This document shows positions 16,711-24,767 of a DNA stretch of 25,576 bases, in pieces; positions within the stretch are counted from its first letter, which is position 1; each line of letters begins with the position of its first letter. The position numbers were made by a program, and so were the translations under genes. The DNA comes from Prorocentrum cordatum. Taxonomy: Eukaryota; Sar; Dinophyceae; Prorocentrales; Prorocentraceae. The notes under the pieces were generated by a model. It saw only the letters and a list, made by a program, of their open reading frames with translations. It did no database searches and had not been told where the DNA came from. Where the stretch lies: NCBI GenBank assembly GCA_963575745.1, contig CAUYUJ010016357.1, positions 256,917-282,492 of the forward strand, in the 5' to 3' direction.

Positions 16711-17340
16711 GGTGTTTTTTTTGCCGTGGGTCTGGACACGGGTAACTCGTACCCGCGTTTGGAGCCTCGGGCAGTGGGCCAGTTTACGGTCTAGCCTTGG
16801 GGCTAGTGTCCCAGGCGTTTTGGATCCGTTTTTAAGGATAGTCTCTGGGCCTTTGAATCTCCCCCGTAGGTGGACGAACCTGGCCCCAACGGAGTGTTTC
16901 TTCTTCTTCCCCTCCTCTTCCTCCTCCTCCTGCTTCTCCTCCTCCTCCTCCTGCTTCTCCTCCTCCTCCTTCTCTTCCTCCTCCTCGTCCTCCTCCTCCT
17001 GTTCGCTGTTCGCTGTTCGCTGCTGGTTTCGGGGTCGAGATCGACGCAGCCACCCCTCCTCCTCCTCGTCCTGCTCCTCCTCCTCCTCCTCTCCTCCTCC
17101 TCCTCCTCCCCCCTCCCCCTCCACATCCTCCTCCTCCTCCTCCTCCTCCTCCTTGTCCTCTTCCTCCTCCTCCTCCTCCTCCTCCCTCCCTCCTGTTTCC
17201 TGTCCGCTGGTGGTTTCGCGGTCGAGATCGACACAGCCACCCCACCCCTCTCCTCCTCCTCCTCCTGCTCCTCCTCCTCCTCCTCCTCCTCCTCCTCCTC
17301 CCCGGCCTCCTCCTCCTCCCCCGCCTCCTCCTCTTCCTGA
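16711..17340 (+). repeat. TCC arrays with embedded 50-bp module, copies 2 and 3
   Basis: After about 190 bp of complex sequence (16711-16900), TCC/CTC/TTC arrays run to 17340. Two copies of the module seen at 15752 interrupt them. The one at about 17001-17055 has an extra TTCGCTG unit. The one at about 17193-17243 is more diverged (TTTCCTGTCCGCTGGTGGTT, TCGCGGTCGAGATCGACACA). On the minus strand the module gives WLRRSRPRN-like or AASISTPKPA-like peptides depending on the frame. Glu/Gly-rich frames around it are artefacts of the arrays. Confidence 0.9.
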
Positions 17341-17455
17341 CGCTGGTGCCAGCACTCGTTCTCTGCTCGGCTCGATTGCAATTGAGCCCACAGAGTGGGC
17401 GTCACGGCTCGGACCCCCCTTCGGGCAATCGTTTCTGTTCCCCCAGATGTTGAAT
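17341..17455. other. Short complex segment
   Basis: About 115 bp of non-repetitive sequence between the triplet arrays and the 11-bp repeats. It contains GCTCGATTGCAATTGAGCCC, an inverted repeat (GGCTC/GAGCC around TTGCAA). No gene is recognised. Confidence 0.35.
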
Positions 17456-17745
17456 TCATATGTCTGGGGGCCTCTTGGGGCCGTCTTGGGGCATCTTGGG
17501 AGCACCTTTTGGGCTTCTTTGGGGTTTCCTTGCGGCCTCTTGGGCCCCCTTGGGCTTCTCGGGGTTTTCAGAGTCCTCCTCGTGACTTTCTTGGCCTCCT
17601 CTTGGGGCCGTCTTTGAAGCATCCTGGGCCCCTTTTGGGGGAGGCTGGGGGGGCGTCTGTGGGCCGTCCAGGGCCGTATTGCAGGCCTGTGTTGCCTCCT
17701 CGGGGGCTGCTTGGGCTGTCATGGGCGCCCTGGACGCCGAATATC
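17456..17745 (+). repeat. Degenerate ~11-bp repeat, CTTGGGGCCGT type, block 1
   Basis: CTTGGGGCCGT, CTTGGGGCAT, CTTTGGGGTTT, CTTGGGCCCC and similar units follow one another, mostly 9-13 bp apart. On the minus strand this reads as Pro/Lys/Arg/Gln-rich peptide (for example PKGAPKMPQDGPKRPP). The uneven spacing breaks any single frame, so coding is not favoured. Confidence 0.75.
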
Positions 17746-18000
17746 AGACATGCGCAAGGTCATGCAGTCGAGCATCTGATTAAGAAACCTCCTTCTAAAA
17801 AGTTGGGCCAGCGTTTCTTCACCAACTTGCCGGAGTGCTGGCCCAGTTCCTTGAGCGCGTTCGCGCCTCCAGCGTTAACACGGAAAGTTGGCCCATGCTT
17901 GTCTTACGAAACTTCTGGGAAGTTGCCCCCGATTTCTCAGACATGATCTCGATCGCATGTTCGGCTGTGTCAGCGCATTTGGTTGTTGAGTTATTTTGTC
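17746..18000. other. Unassigned sequence
   Basis: About 250 bp of complex sequence separating two blocks of 11-bp repeats. AAAGTTGGGCCAGC (17798), AACTTGCCGGAG (17822), AAAGTTGGCCCATG (17883) and AAGTTGCCCCCG (17919) form a diverged series. No gene is recognised. Confidence 0.4.
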
Positions 18001-18190
18001 TCCTGAAGGCCCCCCGGGTCGTCCTCCCAGAGCCCTCCCGGGCCGTTTTGAGACGGGCGCCTCTACAGTAGGGTCGTCTTGAGACCCTCTTGAGCTGCCA
18101 CGTGCCGTCTTGTGGCCACCTGGGGGCCGTCTTGTGGCCATCTTCAGGCCTTCTTGGCCTGCCTTGGAGGCATCTTAACTGCGATAGTCA
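18001..18190 (+). repeat. Degenerate CTTGGGGCC-type repeat, block 2
   Basis: Phrases such as GTCTTGTGGCCA, CTGGGGGCC, GGCCATCTTCAGGCC and CTTCTTGGCCTG repeat at roughly 10-20 bp. Confidence 0.65.
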
Positions 18191-18430
18191 TGCTTGAGTG
18201 CGGACCCGCAAACCCGCCCCCCCGTCAAGGTTGGCTAGCTGTTGCCGCCTCCGTGGTTTTTTTCCGCTCCTCTTTGCGACAGCAGGGCTTGCGCTTCTCT
18301 ATCGACTCTTTTCTGACGGCGCGCGGCTGACCGCGTCGCTCGCGAGCAAAAAAGTATCCCGACTAGCCCACCCAACGAGTCTTGACGCTTCGCGTATTCC
18401 CACCCGCCCATCCAGACACGATCGGAGGCT
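18191..18430. other. Unassigned sequence
   Basis: No recognised feature. It is less repetitive than its neighbours. A 79-residue plus-strand frame (18198-18437) is Arg/Ser/Ala-rich and has no known motif. Confidence 0.35.
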
Positions 18431-18598
18431 TTCTTGAGACCTCTTGGAGGCTATCGTGAGCCATTTTCAGCTAGATGCTGTCGGAGGCTATCCTGAGCCA
18501 TGCTCAGCTATCCTGAACCGTTTTGTGGTTGTCTTAAGGCCACTTGGAGGTCAGTCGGAGACTATCTTCAGCCATGCTTGACCTCCTGCGACCATCTT
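18430..18598 (+). repeat. Degenerate ~28-bp repeat, GGAGGCTATCCTGAGCCAT type
   Basis: Units near 18425, 18446, 18483, 18550 and again near 19274 share GGCTATC(C/G)TGAGCCAT followed by TCAGCTA or CTTGA. It appears to be a higher-order form of the CTTGGGGCC-type repeat. Confidence 0.65.
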
Positions 18599-18765
18599 GG
18601 GAGGAGGAGGAGGAGGAGGATAACGATGAGGAGGAGGAACAAGAGAGGAGGAGGAGGAGGGGGAAGAAGAAGAGGGGGAGGAGGAGGAGGAGGAGGAATG
18701 CGGCACAAGGAAGATGAGGAGAAGGAGGAGGAGGGAGGAGGAGGCAGGAAATGAGGAGGGAAGGA
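18599..18765 (+). repeat. (GAG/GGA)n purine array
   Basis: Interrupted GAG/GGA units with AAG, ATG and GCACAAGG insertions. Confidence 0.9.
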
Positions 18766-18835
18766 ACGGACGATGACAAGGAGGATGAAAAGTCGGGCTT
18801 TGGAGGTATGTTGTTGTGAGGGGTCTTAAACGACG

Positions 18836-19350
18836 ACGATGCCCATCTTAGGGGCTCTCTTAGTGTCCGGGGTCTCTTGAGGCATTCTTGGGGCCCTCTT
18901 GGGGCTCATTGTTGGGGTCTTTGGCCCTCTTGGGGCTCCTTGGAGGGGTCTGGGAGGCCTCTTGGGCCATCTTGGGCCGCTCTTGGGGGAATTCAGGTCT
19001 CCCCCCCTGGGATGCTCAACCATTGCGTCTTGAGGCCCTCTTGGGCGCTCTTGGGGCCCTCTGGGGGCCCTCTCGGGCCCCTCTGGGGCTCTCATGGGCC
19101 GTCTGGGGGCCATCGTAAGGCTTTAAGAGCCCATCGGAAGCGAGACGGCGAGAAGGCAACACACATGGATTTCCCTGTGGTGCTGGATCAATTTTGGCCT
19201 CTTGGGGGTTTCCTTGAGGGCTCGGAGGGCACTTGAAACCGTCTTGGGGCCGTCTTGAGGCCTTTGGGATCTTAGTCGGAGGCTATCCTGAGCCATCTTG
19301 AAGGCCATCTTGTGCTCTTTGACGCCCTCTTAGAGCCATCTCGGGCGATC
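18836..19350 (+). repeat. Degenerate CTTGGGGCC-type repeat, block 3
   Basis: The longest block. CTCTTGGGGCTC, CATTCTTGGGGCC, GGGCCATCTTGGGCC and similar units repeat at about 10-13 bp. The minus strand reads as Pro/Arg/Gly-rich peptide over 95 residues. About 60 bp near 19130-19190 are complex. Confidence 0.75.
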
Positions 19351-19379
19351 TTGGGTGCTCTAACTCCTCGCCGGGCGTC

Positions 19380-19640
19380 CCGTCCAGACCCAGGGGAGGG
19401 GGCAGGGGAAGGGGTACCCCCCCCCCCGAGCAGGGTGAAGGAAGGGCTTTGGTAGGGAAAAGACAACATGCATTAAACCACCCACGCCAAGAGGGCTGGT
19501 GGGACTATTTCCAGGGCAGTTGTCTGGAGGAGGAGCGTGGGAAAGCATATTGGAGTCATTTTGAACGCATGTTCGGCTCTCTCGGGCTCTCTGAGCCGAC
19601 AGGTCAAGACAGGCCAAGTGCAGGGCAAGAGCAGCCGTGA
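19380..19640 (+). CDS. Possible 3' coding fragment, unknown protein
   Basis: A frame open from at least 19380 ends at TGA (19638-19640). Its first part is Gly/Arg/Pro-rich (RGGGRGRGTPPPEQGEGR). It then becomes complex, with GWWDYFQGSCLEEERGKAY followed by WSHFERMFGSLGLSEPTG. The mixed use of Trp, Phe, Tyr, Glu and Arg is unlike the repeat-derived frames around it. No in-frame ATG precedes this part, so it would be an exon or a broken 3' end. I do not recognise a family. A run of 12 C at about 19417-19428 makes the frame upstream unreliable. Confidence 0.3.
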   Translation, partial: PSRPRGGGRGRGTPPPEQGEGRALVGKRQHALNHPRQEGWWDYFQGSCLEEERGKAYWSHFERMFGSLGLSEPTGQDRPSAGQEQP

Positions 19641-20198
19641 GTCCTGAGGGAGCGGTAGTTCCCAAGCCTACCGCCTGACTGCTTCAGCTGGGAATGGGGC
19701 AAGCGGCGAGACAGGTTGAGATGGGGAAGCTCGAAGTGCTAGATTCGAATACACACTGGCAAAAAGACTACGACTGAAGATGACGACTGATCATGCTGGG
19801 CCGTTGTTCTCAGAAGGCCGTTGCAGTATCATGCTGCCCGGCATGTGAGACTTGCTGCTCCAGTTCCAGTCAGGGAGCAATGACTGCAATTCAATGTCGA
19901 TTTGTATCACGTGGCGGCTGCTTGTGGATCCACCATGTTGGCTTGTGACTGTCTGACGATGACGGTTTCTACGCAGCACTCGGGCAAGCTCAGCGTGCGC
20001 CCGCACATGGTGGACGGCCAGGCACGTTGTCAGCCAAAGTTGCCTCTCGTCATGAAGGTATGCAGGCTACCGCGATCACCAGATGCTGCAACGTGTGAAA
20101 CGAGGGGCACATGTCGTTTATCTTGGTTTGCTCTGTGGCTTCGTGGACCGAAACACGTGTGGCTCTTCAACGATTGGAATGCGCTCCTGGGTGCTTCT
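19641..20198. other. Unassigned sequence
   Basis: Complex sequence with no recognised gene. A plus-strand frame from 19902 runs to 20510, but its second half crosses palindromic element D, so it is not supported. ATGAAGGTATGC near 20052 resembles a splice donor, without other support. Confidence 0.35.
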
Positions 20199-20378
20199 AT
20201 GCCTCCCAGGCAGGGTCGGAGCAGGAGGTGGTCGGAGGATTCCGCCCCATCGCCGACGGCGGTGCGGCTTGATGTGGAGCCTGACTCTCTCCACCCCGCC
20301 GTCGCCGATGCATCGCCGATGCAGCGGCGATGCGGCGCGATCCCTCGGCCGCATTACTCCAATCCATCCGGGAGCCTC
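20199..20378. mobile_element. Palindromic element family D, copy 2
   Basis: The left arm is ATGCCTCCCAGGCAGGGTCG followed by GAGCAGGAGGTGGTCGGAGG and CGCCCCATCGCCGACGGCG. The right arm reads back as GAGGCTCCCGGATGGATTGG, then GAGGGATCGCGCCGCATCGC. The centre holds GCCGATGCATCGCCGATGC. The order of parts matches 10991-11190. Arm agreement is lower than in copy 1, so this copy is probably older. Confidence 0.65.
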
Positions 20379-20570
20379 TTATGTGTGGGGTCGTTGATAT
20401 TATCTCTCATTGTATCGCATCCGTGTCCCTCAGCCGCCCCTCGCGCGCGCCGTCGGTATGATACACTTGCCGTGGAAGCCCCTACATCCACGATATTTTC
20501 GTCGTTTTGAATATTTCTTCCAGTGCAGTGCTTCTTCTTAGAGGTTCTTAAGTCTGCTCTAGGGAACTGG
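20379..20570. other. Unassigned sequence
   Basis: No recognised feature. The interval forms part of a 195-residue minus-strand frame (20354-20941) discussed with the adjacent tandem repeat. Confidence 0.35.
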
Positions 20571-20576
20571 GCTGGT

Positions 20577-20800
20577 GTGGAGGTCTGGCGGCTATGCTGT
20601 CGTCGTCGCCGCCCCGTCGCCGCGTCGTCGCCGCCAGTCGTCTGGGTCGGACTGGCGATCTGGCAGCTATGTTGTTGCCGTCGCCGCCCCGTCGCCGCCT
20701 CGTCGCCGCCCGTCGTTTGGGCTAGTGTGGCGGTCTGGCGGCCACGTTGTCGCCGTCGCCGCCCCGTCGCCGCTTCGTCGCCGCGCGTATTGCGCACCAC
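20577..20800. repeat. 75-bp tandem repeat, three copies
   Basis: TCTGGCGGCTATGCTGTCG-type sequence starts at 20583, 20658 and 20733, each followed by CGCCGCCCCGTCGCCGC and TCGTCGCCGCC. The 75-bp period is 25 codons. On the minus strand it gives three units like TTGGDEAATGRRRRQ; on the plus strand, units like RRRRPVAASSP. The plus and minus frames share the same third-position coordinate, so the several silent-looking differences cannot say which strand, if any, is coding. Confidence 0.85.
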
Positions 20801-21030
20801 ATGACTTGTACCGCATAGGTTTTTCCCCTGTCTGAAGGGGTAGACCCCCCTCCCAGATCTAACCGCACCCCTTTTCGCAACATCAAGTACCTCTGATTCT
20901 GCACCATTGTCCATCCTACATCTGACTACACGCCATCCCACCCAGGCCCGTAGCGACGCCCCCCCTCATCCCTGCAGGGCATGTTATGCGCGCGCATCGC
21001 TTACCAAAACAAATCAGTTTCCAAAAAGGC
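20800..21030. other. Unassigned sequence
   Basis: No recognised feature. A small inverted repeat, CCCCTGTCTGAAGGGG, lies at about 20825-20840. Confidence 0.35.
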
Positions 21031-21660
21031 TTTGTAAAACAACGGGACGAAGTGAACACACGCGCGTCGTCGCGCGAGCGTGCCGAAATAATTCAAACAC
21101 CTGGGGTGGCGTCAGGATTTCAGATCTCGTTGTCCCGGAAGCATGCCACCACCATATGATGTCTCATGAAGGATGTTCAAAAATTTGCGCCTCGCGCGTT
21201 TGCAGGATCTTTGAACACATATATAGGTCCTTGCGCGCGCATGACGAAATCGTCCGAACGCCCTTGCGCGCGTGCTGTCGCGAGAATCATTTGTTGGCAA
21301 TAGTGGGACGAAGTGCGACCGCGCGCGTTGTCGCGCGCGTGTGCCGAAATGTTTCGAACCCCTTGGGTTTCGTGAAGAGTTGCAACCGAATGCCCCGAAC
21401 ACATATAAAAACACAGGGTTTTGAAGCATCAGGTTCCGACACAATAAAGCCTGCGCGCGCATTTGCGAATTCTTGAGAAAACCATTTTCCAACATTGACA
21501 CCACATTCTGCCAAACGGGCCTCTCGCGCCGCATGTCGAGCTTATACGAACGCCCTTGCGCGCGTGCGGGGGGGGTGGACGGTTTGTTTCACATAAAACC
21601 ACGCGGGCCACTCGCGCGTCGGCCGCACGCGCATGTCGAACTCCTCCCAAAACTTTCATC
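21031..21660. repeat. Diverged ~260-bp repeat rich in GCGCGC palindromes
   Basis: GGGACGAAGTG followed by CGCGCGTCGTCGCGCG-type sequence and GTGCCGAAAT starts at 21044 and again at 21305, 261 bp apart. Each is followed by AACACATATA(A/T)A-like sequence (21215 and 21397). CGAACGCCCTTGCGCGCGTGC occurs at about 21255 and again at about 21548. GCGCGC-type runs recur more than ten times. It looks like an old tandem duplication of a block that is itself palindrome-rich. Confidence 0.6.
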
Positions 21661-22035
21661 GTCGACGCGAGGACATCGTCATCGTTATCGGCGGGCGTGA
21701 TCAACATCGGCGCCGTAATTGGCCTTGCCGCCGTCGTCGCCACCATTGTCACCATCATCGCTACTGTCATCATCGTGTCTACCGTTGTCGGCGTCGCCAT
21801 GATACCGCGCCCGCTCCAGTCACCAACTCGCACCGAAGTGCCCGCTGTGAAGTGCCCAGCGGTCAGCGCCACCGCGGCCGCGTTGGTTGCGCTGCACTAG
21901 CTGTCCGCTGCGCGCGCGACCATGCGCGGGTTAGCGCGGCCGCACAATTGCACCAACCAGCGCCAAACACTCATCGCAATCTCCGTCGCATGGGTTCTGC
22001 AAGCCAAGTTGCGGACTGGTGAGTGGGATGCTTGC
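21661..22035. other. Unassigned sequence
   Basis: CATCGTCATCG and GCCGTCGTCGCCACC type triplets (21660-21800) form a mild low-complexity stretch that gives a hydrophobic Val/Ile/Ala-rich plus-strand frame near 21700-21800. Nothing else is recognised. Confidence 0.4.
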
Positions 22036-22400
22036 GCGACCAGTGCATTTAACAACACATTGCGATCATTGGATTGCACTACGCAGATTGTACCAGGTAA
22101 ATGGCACACCACAGATTGCAGAACATCGATTGCGCAACATGTATTGCACGACTGATGTCGCACCACATAGAATGCTCAACATACGGTGTACAACATTGAT
22201 TGCACACAGTACATTGCACCACGTAGATCAAACGGCGTATATTGCATAAATCTGATCGCAGCACATCTATTGCACTACAGAGATCTTTCGATATAGGTTG
22301 CACCACGCATATTGCGCCACGTCGACAACGCGTAGACGGTACATTACGAATTGCACAATATATATTTCACGACATTTCTTGCTCCACATTTGTTCCCTTT
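22036..22400 (+). repeat. Degenerate array of ATTGCACCACGTAGA-like units
   Basis: Phrases such as ATTGCACTACGCAGATTG, ATTGCACCACGTAGAT, ATTGCACTACAGAGAT and GTTGCACCACGCATATTG recur about every 15-30 bp with heavy substitution. The stretch is AT-richer than its surroundings. Confidence 0.65.
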
Positions 22401-23087
22401 GTCCAACAGAGACCGATGACATACAAGCTATATCGTGTAAGCTTGGCTGTGGGAGCTAAAGATGAAACCTATGGGGTGTGAGCTCTGAGCTTAAGTAACC
22501 GGGTTTCCAAGACATCGGGATGAACACGCCCCCAAAATGCCAAAGGCACTTTTGGACCAGGGTCGGGCTGTTTAAAGAGGCGCTAGGGGTCGACAGACAG
22601 GCCTTTGCCCAGTGATCGCAATTATCGCCATGATCGTTATAGTCGTCTCTCTCCCCGTGGTTGGCGCATCTTCCAGAGCACTGCGTGATTATGCCTGGCA
22701 TCGAGTTGCCCAGGACATGGGAAGCACTAGCATGACGTTTTCTCGATGGGCCCAGCGCTGAATTGATTCCACCTCCATGTGGTTCCTTGGGGGCATTCCG
22801 CGGCATATCTTAAGGATGCGTTTGGCGCCTGGATTCTTGTACCTCAGGAGATGTCGGACCATTTTGTTCGGATGCGTGCAGGGAAAGCCACTGCCTACAA
22901 CTCGAAGTTGGCATAGGCGCGCTACCAGGTCTCGGACTCCAGAGCAGCGCTGGGGTGAAGCACCGTGCAGCCCAGGAGAGCCGAGGGGCGGCGCATAACT
23001 CGAGTAGGAAGACTGACCGCTCTGTCGCTTCGCTCCCAGGTCTGATCGGAGGAACCCCGACCTCCGATGCCCACATCACGGTGCCAT
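22401..23087. other. Unassigned sequence upstream of the spliced-leader relic
   Basis: Complex sequence with no recognised gene. A 116-residue minus-strand frame (22456-22806) has several Cys and His (CSGRCANHGERDDYNDHGDN then CDHWAKAC), but the spacing does not fit a zinc-knuckle. If 23088 is the 5' end of a retrocopy, this is pre-insertion flanking DNA. Confidence 0.4.
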
Positions 23088-23139
23088 TCGGTAGCCATTT
23101 TGGCTCAAGCCGTGTGGGCTCGAGTCTTTCTAGCCCAGG
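23088..23139 (+). other. Layered relics of the dinoflagellate spliced leader
   Basis: Positions 23088-23109 read TCG followed by GTAGCCATTTTGGCTCAAG. This is the dinoflagellate spliced leader with one change (C to G at its third base). Two further 15-nt blocks follow with no spacer: CCGTGTGGGCTCGAG (23110-23124) and TCTTTCTAGCCCAGG (23125-23139). Re-splicing a retroposed leader at its own internal AG leaves the 15-nt piece CCATTTTGGCTCAAG. The blocks match it at 11 and 9 of 15, decaying with distance. No GT donor follows the leader, so this is not a spliced-leader RNA gene. The second and third blocks are shared with retro-unit copy 1 and the first is not. The third block is weak alone. Confidence 0.8.
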
Positions 23140-24097
23140 CAAGGCAAGGCACAGTGCAGCCTCTTATGCACGGGTTGCGCCGTGACTGGTTTTCTCTTGC
23201 GCGCCCTGCCCATCCCGAGGGTCGAAAAGCTCTTGACCACGAAGGACACGTTCCTAGATTGCAGGTCGCCGTGGATCGAGCCCGTTGTGCAGCTTGCTAG
23301 GCCCAGCTCCGACCCCATCGCTTCCTGCTCCAATGCCGAAGATTCGACGGCCAGCGGCAGCGCGGCCAGCCGCGGGAGGACACCTTCCAGCGGCAGCGCG
23401 ACCAGCCGCGCCGACGGTTTCCGCGGCGAGGACACCTCCGTGCGCAGGACGCGGGCGCCGCGCCGCCGCCAGCAACGCGAGCACATCAAGACGAAGGGGG
23501 AGGAGCGCCTCATCCGCCACGGGAGCGGTCGCCACCCACCAGACCACCCCAACCCAACCCGAAGGCCCAAATTTATCCTCGATTTCCAGTGGGGGGGAGA
23601 TCGGGGAACATGGAACCCGTACCCCCCCCAACCCGAAATTCGGGTCAAATTCGGGTCTTCGGGTTGGGTTGGGGTGGTCTGGTAGGTAGTCAAGCGGCCA
23701 GAGCCAAGTGGCCGACGCTCACGAGGAGGCTGTCTCCGGCCCGCTGCAGGCGCAGGCAGAGGACCCGTCGCCGGACCGGCCGATCCGCCGGAGGCGCGAC
23801 CACCAGAGCCGCCACGCGGGGGCTGCCTCGCCGGCCGGGTCGGATCGCGCCAGCAGCGCCGCCCAGACCGAGATCTCGCTGTAAGGCGTTCGGAGTGGGC
23901 CTCCACGTAGATATACTGGGAAGATTTCTCCAATTTGCGAGGGCGCAACACTTGTCCTTCCCTCTCGCGAGCGATTTGCAGCGGGGCTTCCAAGGCAGCC
24001 CTTCAGAGGCGAGCACCCAGGTGAGGCCAAGGGCCTTACCGGACACATAAGGATCCTGCAGTGCTCGTTCATCACTTGAGGCTGGTCGCGAAGTGTA
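23110..24097 (+). mobile_element. Retro-unit copy 2 (spliced-leader-tagged retrocopy)
   Basis: The leader relics set the direction of the original transcript as plus. Module B (23140-23525) and module A (23720-24097) match copy 1 in order and opposite orientation. Between them lies a small TIR element with about 50 bp of extra sequence. A plus-strand frame from about 23182 to 23525 is open (VTGFLLRALPIPRVEKLLTT, later EHIKTKGEERLIRHGSG). Over 84 codons it aligns to copy 1 without gaps, but differences fall about equally on first and third codon positions, so there is no sign of selection. Copy 2 also has about 24 bp near 24035-24060 that copy 1 lacks. Homology stops at about 24097 with no visible poly-A. 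Product unknown. Confidence 0.7.
23534..23687. mobile_element. TIR element family C with 27-bp perfect inverted repeats
   Basis: 23538-23564 (ACCAGACCACCCCAACCCAA then CCCGAAG) is the exact reverse complement of 23657-23683. The match continues inward for about 11 bp with three mismatches, and outward for about 4 bp with one. Length about 154 bp. The interior has CCCGAAATTCGGG, itself a palindrome. It separates modules B and A of retro-unit copy 2 and is absent from copy 1. The near-perfect arms suggest a recent insertion. No other copy is seen in the window. Confidence 0.8.
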
Positions 24098-24189
24098 CGT
24101 AGCACCCCGCAATTGCGGATAAGAGTGAGGGGGCGGGCTCGGGCGACGCGGGCGTCGTCGAGCCGGCGGACCTCGTGGCCCCTACCTTC

Positions 24190-24575
24190 CCTGTCGATGG
24201 CGCTCTCCTCCTCCTTCTCCTCCTCCTCCTCCTCCTCTTCCTCGTCCTCGTCCTCATCGTCATCGTCATCCTCCTCCTCCACTTCGTCCTCCTCCTCCTC
24301 TTCTTCCTCGTCCTCCCTCTCCCCCCCTCGTCCTTTCACCATCGTCCTCCCATTGTCGTCCTCCCCCTCATCGGCCTCCATCATCGTCCTCCCATTGTCG
24401 TCCGTCATCTTCATCATCCCCCTCCTCCCCCTCCTCGTCCTCCTCCTCCCCCTCCTCCCCCTCCTCCCTCTCCTCGTCCTCCTGCTCCTCCTCCTTTTCT
24501 TTCTCCACCTTCTCCTTACATCCTCTCTTCTTCCGCGTCCTCCTCGTCCCCTGTTTGTTCCTCCTGCCTCCCCCT
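24190..24575 (+). repeat. (CTC/GTC/TTC)n pyrimidine array, about 380 bp
   Basis: CTC triplets with regular GTC and ATC units. CCATCGTCCTCCCATTGTCG-type sequence is repeated near 24338 and 24380. Overlapping Ser/Pro/Leu and Arg/Glu/Asp frames are artefacts. Confidence 0.92.
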
Positions 24576-24765
24576 CCTTTCCCGAGATAACTGCAACGCA
24601 ATCCTTTGTTTCCACTTTATGCCCCCCAACTTCTCTGATCAAGGCAACTCGCCAGGGCAAAGTTGCTGGACGGGCTGGTGTGGATGCGCGGAACTTGGAG
24701 AGGTCCTTGCGGGCTCAGACGGCATGCAAAAATCCGCCGCCGCGCTTGTGCGGCATTGGTTTGTT
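24576..24765. other. Unassigned sequence
   Basis: Short complex interval between two repeat arrays, with no recognised feature. AAAATCCGCCGCCGCGC near 24730 is a worn relative of the AAGATGCCCGCCGCAGGCGC phrase in the next array. Confidence 0.35.
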
Positions 24766-24767
24766 CA

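Noticed and set aside
18458-18478. GAGCCATTTTCAGCTAG resembling the leader core
   Set aside because: It is one variant of the local ~28-bp repeat GGCTATCCTGAGCCAT, so the match is explained without the leader.
22456-22806. Cys/His-rich minus-strand frame considered as a zinc-knuckle of a retroelement
   Set aside because: The spacing of Cys and His does not match the CX2CX4HX4C pattern, and no reverse transcriptase or integrase sequence is near.
23088-23139. A functional spliced-leader RNA gene
   Set aside because: No GT splice donor follows the leader sequence; instead decayed leader pieces and retro-unit sequence follow.
23225-23420. On the minus strand, SIHGDLQSRNV resembles the catalytic loop of a protein kinase
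   Set aside because: The expected lysine is replaced, no DFG or APE motif follows at the usual distance, and the leader relics show that the original transcript ran on the other strand. The likeness is probably chance.
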